Assembly: GCF_963674925.1 (NCBI RefSeq)
Contig: NZ_OY771647.1
Span: 1,503,501-1,567,500 of the forward strand
Length of the DNA stretch: 64,000 nt
Direction of reading: 5' to 3'
Source of the DNA: an uncultured Draconibacterium sp.
GTDB lineage: Bacteria > Bacteroidota > Bacteroidia > Bacteroidales > Prolixibacteraceae
The position numbers and the translations under genes are program-made. Shown piece by piece: positions 60,206-64,000 of this stretch. The notes under the pieces were generated by a model, which made no database searches, was not told where the DNA came from, and saw only the letters and a program-made list of their open reading frames with translations. Each line of letters opens with the position of its first letter. Position 1 is the first letter of the stretch.

Positions 60206-61867
60206 ATGAAACACAACATTATCCTTTTTATTTGCATTTTTTGTTGGTTATTTAATTGTAATGCACAGAATACAGCAAAAGAGTATTTTCATCGGCCGGT
60301 TCAATTTGTTTGCGAACATCCATTTAATGATACTACGAAATGGGCCATTACATGCCGTGTTTGGGGCCTCCTGAAGTATTATCACCCAAACGTTACAGCA
60401 GGCAAGCTCGATTGGGATAAAGTACTATTAGATGCGATACCTGATATTTCCTCTTCTACTTCTGAAGCACAAGTGAACTCTGAACTCAAAAAGATGCTTG
60501 AAATTGCGGGGAGTTACAATAGTACAAACAGAAATACTTTTAGTGATTCACTAAGTATCAACGTCAACTTATGTTGGTTAGAGCATTCATTTCTCGATAA
60601 TCAAATCAAGGAGGAGCTGAAGACAATAGCCTCATTGAATGTTGATTATCCGTCGTATTATGGAATAGACATTAACAAAACAGATCGTCAATTTTCTCCA
60701 CAAAATGAAAAAGACTACAACATAAATGTTTACAGTGCTCTTGAATTTCGCTTACTGGCACTTTTTAGATATTGGAATGTAATTTACTTTTACTCTCCGA
60801 ACAAATATCTGATGGATAAATCATGGGACGAGACATTACTGGAATCAATACCTCTATTTATTGATGCCATTGATAAACAATCGTACCAAATAGCCTTCTT
60901 AAAACTTGCCGCAGCTCTAAATGACGGGCATGGTTATATAAGTGGTGTTAATTACTATACTTCGGACTGTCAAGATCTTCTTGAGTATATTGACGGGAAA
61001 ACTGTCGTAAGAAATGAAAGAGGGGGGACGAGAAAGGGAGATATTATTAAGCGTATAGGAAATCGTGATATTAATAGTATTCGAGACAGTTTATCATTGC
61101 TAATTTCAACATCAACGAAAGGCAATAAAGAATATAGAATTAACAGTTATGTTGCACAACTAGCGTTTTTTCAGGAAAACGATTTAACAATTTTCAGAGA
61201 TAGTAAGGAGATAATTATTCATATTCTACCGGAATCAAGCCAGAAACAGAATTTACCAATGTGTAAACGAATTTCCACTGATATTGGATATATTGACTTA
61301 TCAAAGTTAACAACTGATAAAATGGATTCTATCCTGAATGCTTATTCAAATACATCAGGAATTATCTTCGACTTGAGGAAAACAGGCTCATACGCATACA
61401 ATGTACCACAATTAGAATGTTATTTGAGTGAATCAAAGGTTTTAAATATGCCGGAAATGGTTGTTTGGGATCTGGAACATCCGGGATCATTTTTGTGGAA
61501 AAGAGATAACTCCTCAATTGTAAACAGCACCAAATGTTCACACCACCTTACGAATGTGGTATTTCTAATAAATGAAAGTACCCAAAGCTTCACGGAAACT
61601 CAAGCTTGGATTGCACAGAACAATTTTCACGCGACTTTGATAGGACGCCGAACATCAGGCGCCTGGGGGCATGTTGTTTGGATTCCACTTCCGGGAAAAC
61701 AAAGAGCTGCCTTTTCTGGTTTTGGATTATTTTCACCAAATGGTAATGCTTTGCAACGAGAGGGTATCATACCGGATGTGGAGGTTCATCCCACCTTAGA
61801 ATCAATAAAAGCGGGCAAAGATGAAATACTAGAGGCTGCAATAAATTATTTAAGAAATAATGAGTAG
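60206..61867 (+). CDS. S41-family (tail-specific protease-like) peptidase
   Basis: 553 residues. Signal peptide of about 20 residues (ending FNCNAQ). An N-terminal helical region (WAITCRVWGLLKYYHPNVTA), a PDZ-like segment (about 265-330; GGTRKGDIIKRIGNRDINSI) and a C-terminal S41 core (about 345-550; IGYIDLSKLTTDKM, GIIFDLRKTGSY, VVFLINESTQSFTETQAW, ATLIGRRTSGAWGHVVW). The nucleophile is probably a Ser in STQSFTET. The Lys of classical C-terminal processing proteases is not evident, so a tricorn-type catalytic set or loss of activity is possible. AT-richer than neighbours. Confidence 0.78.
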   Translation: MKHNIILFICIFCWLFNCNAQNTAKEYFHRPVQFVCEHPFNDTTKWAITCRVWGLLKYYHPNVTAGKLDWDKVLLDAIPDISSSTSEAQVNSELKKMLEIAGSYNSTNRNTFSDSLSINVNLCWLEHSFLDNQIKEELKTIASLNVDYPSYYGIDINKTDRQFSPQNEKDYNINVYSALEFRLLALFRYWNVIYFYSPNKYLMDKSWDETLLESIPLFIDAIDKQSYQIAFLKLAAALNDGHGYISGVNYYTSDCQDLLEYIDGKTVVRNERGGTRKGDIIKRIGNRDINSIRDSLSLLISTSTKGNKEYRINSYVAQLAFFQENDLTIFRDSKEIIIHILPESSQKQNLPMCKRISTDIGYIDLSKLTTDKMDSILNAYSNTSGIIFDLRKTGSYAYNVPQLECYLSESKVLNMPEMVVWDLEHPGSFLWKRDNSSIVNSTKCSHHLTNVVFLINESTQSFTETQAWIAQNNFHATLIGRRTSGAWGHVVWIPLPGKQRAAFSGFGLFSPNGNALQREGIIPDVEVHPTLESIKAGKDEILEAAINYLRNNE

Positions 61868-62011
61868 ATGACACATCTGTACATTTAATCTTTATGTTGT
61901 CTCCCGCTCCCGCGCGGACCTTTCGAGTGTTAAAGGAGCAACCCGAAACTTCGGGATGTACCAGCAAGGCAAACAACAAAAGTTGACTATTAATCACTTA
62001 ATAATAAGCTT

Positions 62012-62581
62012 ATGTATTTATTTTTTGACACAGAAACAACGGGATTACCACGAAACTGGAAAGCTCCTGTAACTGACTTAAATAACTGGCCAAGAATGGT
62101 GCAGATTGCATGGATTTTCTGCGATAATACCGGAAAACGTTTGGACACAAAAACATATATTATAAAACCAGAAAACTATACGATTCCACGTGATGCATCC
62201 AATGTTCATGGTATTACTACAGAACGGGCTATTGCCGAGGGGCAGGATTTGAGTGCGGTACTTCAGGAGTTTGATGGTTTTGTTGATCAAGCAAATGTCA
62301 TTGTTGCTCACAATATAAGTTTTGATGAAAAAATTATTGGAGCAGAGTTTCTGAGGAAAAACGTTCGTACTGATTTTGACCGAAAAAGAAAATTATGTAC
62401 CATGCAAGCTTCAACTAACTATTGTAGAATTCCGGGTTATTATGGTTATAAATGGCCTACATTATCTGAGTTACATATCAAACTTTTCGGAACTGATTTT
62501 ACCGGAGCCCATGATGCTTTTGCAGATATAGATGCGACGGAGAAATGCTTTTGGGAAATGAAAAAAATAGGAATAATATAG
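62012..62581 (+). CDS. DEDDh-type 3'-5' exonuclease (DnaQ/epsilon-like)
   Basis: 189 residues. All catalytic residues are present: FDTETTGLP (Asp6, Glu8), HNISFDEKIIGAEF (Asp near 104) and GAHDAFADIDATEKCF (His and Asp near 168-173). Length fits a free-standing exonuclease domain without other modules. A role in DNA repair or proofreading is usual for the family; this copy lies in accessory, repeat-rich DNA, so it may not be the main DNA polymerase III epsilon subunit. Confidence 0.9.
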   Translation: MYLFFDTETTGLPRNWKAPVTDLNNWPRMVQIAWIFCDNTGKRLDTKTYIIKPENYTIPRDASNVHGITTERAIAEGQDLSAVLQEFDGFVDQANVIVAHNISFDEKIIGAEFLRKNVRTDFDRKRKLCTMQASTNYCRIPGYYGYKWPTLSELHIKLFGTDFTGAHDAFADIDATEKCFWEMKKIGII

Positions 62582-62752
62582 CTCGACTCCGCTACCGCCT
62601 GAATTTTCTTTGCGAGGTATAAGATTCAGCGAAAATCAGCAAAATCAATGTCATCAGCGTTCCAATATCAATTCTTCGCTTGCGCCTCCCGAAACTTCGT
62701 GACGCACCAACAATAAATAAAAATTTCATGTCATAATAAAAACAGAAAGGAT

Positions 62753-63211
62753 ATGAGCTTACTAAAATATTCGAATACAGAAGAAAAGACAATTCATGAA
62801 GATTCAGATTTATATATTGATTCTTTCAAGAAAAAGATTCAGGAAACATTAAGAAACTTTGAAGCACAGTCAGAAATTCAAAACGACACGATAACATTCA
62901 AACGAATAGTGAGAAATACGACACATTCGGGACAGAATAAATTCGAAGCGATGAAATTAGTAAGAGAAGGAATAATTCGGATTGAAAGAATTGATGCAAC
63001 TAAAATCAGAATATTTTACGAAGTTAAGTTGGATGCATTATTGTTTTTATCCCTGTCAATCGGACTGCTAATCGGTTTAATTGCCGGATTTGCCAGTTCA
63101 ATGATATTAATCTCAATGCTTATTGGATTACTATTCTCGACAATTACATATTTTATCGGGTGTTCAATAGTAAAATCAAAAATTGATGAAATTGTAGCCA
63201 CTAGCCATTAG
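62753..63211 (+). CDS. Small membrane protein of unknown function
   Basis: 152 residues. A charged N-terminal domain of about 95 residues is followed by two hydrophobic helices (about 97-117 and 119-140; LLFLSLSIGLLIGLIAGF, MILISMLIGLLFSTITYFI). I do not recognise the family. Its last codons (encoding VATSH-stop) are made of the first units of the heptamer array beginning at about 63196, so the array has probably replaced the original end of the gene. AT-rich. Confidence 0.6.
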   Translation: MSLLKYSNTEEKTIHEDSDLYIDSFKKKIQETLRNFEAQSEIQNDTITFKRIVRNTTHSGQNKFEAMKLVREGIIRIERIDATKIRIFYEVKLDALLFLSLSIGLLIGLIAGFASSMILISMLIGLLFSTITYFIGCSIVKSKIDEIVATSH

Positions 63212-63337
63212 TCATTAGCCACTAGTCACTAGTCACTAGCCACTAGTCATTAGCCATTAATGGTCATTAGCCACTAGTCACTAGTCACTAGTCATTAGTA
63301 TCCAGAAACCAGCAACCAGTAACCAGTATCCAGTAAA
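63196..63337. repeat. Heptamer tandem array (CACTAGT/CATTAGC types)
   Basis: About 20 units of 7 bp, mostly CACTAGT, CACTAGC, CATTAGT and CATTAGC, then ATCCAGA, AACCAGC and AACCAGT units ending in ATCCAGT. It lies between the small membrane protein, whose stop codon it provides, and the VOC gene. Confidence 0.85.
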
Positions 63338-63344
63338 AAATCCC

Positions 63345-63728
63345 TTATTCCCTTGAGTGCAGTGCAACCCTGTTTCCTTCCGTGTCGAGGATGACAGCTA
63401 AATATCCATATTCGTCGGAAATTTTGTTCTTGCGCTGCAGTATTTTTCCACCGGCATCTACCACCCGTTCCAGTTCTACGTTTACATCATCCGCCGGCGA
63501 AGACAGGTAAACAACCACTCCGTTCGACGAAGGTTGGTAAAACTCTTTGTGGAGAACCAGTGCCGCTCCCGATCCATATTTTCCTTCGGAATAGGGGAAC
63601 CAGGCCATGTCGAATTCCCTGCCACGATTTTTTTCCAATCCAACACTAAAAACTGTTTCGTAAAAGTTTATGGCGCGTGCCATTTGTTTTACCGGAATTT
63701 CAACCCAGCTAACGATGTTGTTTCGCAT
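63345..63728 (-). CDS. VOC-superfamily (glyoxalase/bleomycin-resistance fold) protein
   Basis: 127 residues, complete VOC domain: SWVEIPVKQMARAINFYETV at the start, MAWFPYSEGKYGSGAALVLH in the middle and GYLAVILDTEGNRVALHS at the end. The His/Glu metal ligands are partly conserved. VOC proteins of this length act as dimers in metal-dependent reactions or bind small molecules; the substrate is not known. The stop codon lies 7 bp from the heptamer array. After the start codon, 63729-64000 holds no recognisable gene. Confidence 0.87.
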   Translation of the reverse strand: MRNNIVSWVEIPVKQMARAINFYETVFSVGLEKNRGREFDMAWFPYSEGKYGSGAALVLHKEFYQPSSNGVVVYLSSPADDVNVELERVVDAGGKILQRKNKISDEYGYLAVILDTEGNRVALHSRE

Positions 63729-64000
63729 AAATAAGTATTAAGGTTAGTATCAATAATATTGGTCTTCTGTTCCTGGTTCTTTAATTTTTACGGTTTAAAA
63801 GTTAATTCATTTTCTCAAAAAAACTACTCCCGCTCAACCTGTTATAAATCATCGTTTTGATTCTGATTGCGAGCAAAACCTCAAATAAGCATTTATTGGA
63901 AATTTGTACGGCGCCCGCACAAGATTGGAGAAACTTTTACTCAATAGCTGAAACTGTGTAATTTCGTTTTATTTTTGAGGCCGAAAGATTACAAAAAGAA

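Noticed and set aside
63196..63337. CRISPR-like array
   Set aside because: Units are 7 bp, contiguous and imperfect, with no spacers and no cas genes.
1..64000. tRNA or rRNA genes
   Set aside because: No cloverleaf or rRNA sequence was recognised; the stable stems seen are terminators, repeats or intron domains.

Overview
This window most likely comes from a marine or anaerobic member of the Bacteroidota, probably order Marinilabiliales. That is inferred from TonB-dependent receptors with an N-terminal carboxypeptidase-regulatory-like domain, start codons without Shine-Dalgarno sequences, TAnnTTTG-type -7 promoter elements, a DUF4249 lipoprotein next to a TonB receptor, and a DUF1080/HEAT protein beside a Tat-exported Gfo/Idh oxidoreductase. 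No rRNA, tRNA or CRISPR array was seen.

Layout. 1-7.5 kb: the start of a TonB receptor, two tandem PiT-type phosphate transporters, and a histidine kinase/response regulator pair. 7.7-11.3 kb: PAP2-like membrane protein, rpoN and asnS on the minus strand. 11.5-15.4 kb: a six-gene minus-strand cluster (DUF4405 membrane protein, ECF sigma factor, anti-sigma factor, two Spy-like periplasmic proteins, DUF2202 lipoprotein). 15.5-22.5 kb: an AT-rich accessory island built like an integron cassette array without an integrase. It carries an ATPase plus RloB-type pair resembling a phage-defence system, a group II intron, an IS1182-type element and a small cassette gene. 22.5-24 kb: HxlR regulator and YhdH-type oxidoreductase. 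24.3-32.6 kb: a phosphate operon (porin, pstS, pstC, pstA, pstB, phoU, phoB, phoR). 33.1-39.2 kb: a TonB receptor, a lipoprotein made of two near-identical beta-helix halves, a MORN-repeat protein and a small exported CarboxypepD-like protein. 39.4-46.1 kb: lplA, a frameshifted trpB2 preceded by a possible attenuator, ybaK, trpS, a PhnA-type protein, a methyltransferase and a small protein. 46.2-55.6 kb: DUF1080/HEAT protein with Gfo/Idh oxidoreductase, TonB receptor with DUF4249 lipoprotein, and a thymidylate-synthase-like protein. 55.6-64 kb: heptamer-repeat-rich intergenic DNA around a PocR-PAS-GAF hybrid kinase, an S41-type peptidase, a DEDDh exonuclease, a small membrane protein and a VOC protein.

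Main observation. Four promoters (first PiT gene, porin-pst operon, TonB/beta-helix operon, small CarboxypepD-like gene) carry arrays of three or four TGTAA(T/C)-like hexamers spaced exactly 11 bp apart. In all four, the last repeat begins exactly 16 bp before a TAnnTTTG-like -7 box. This fits a PhoB operator that replaces the -33 element, and it places the TonB receptor/beta-helix lipoprotein pair and the small CarboxypepD protein in the phosphate-starvation regulon, suggesting a little-described outer-membrane phosphorus uptake system.

Second observation. The accessory island holds a long imperfect palindrome with GCTAAC/GTTAGC ends, like an attC site. It has been split twice, by a group II intron that entered at GTGT/T inside one GTTAGC core and by an IS that made a CCGT target duplication at the other core.
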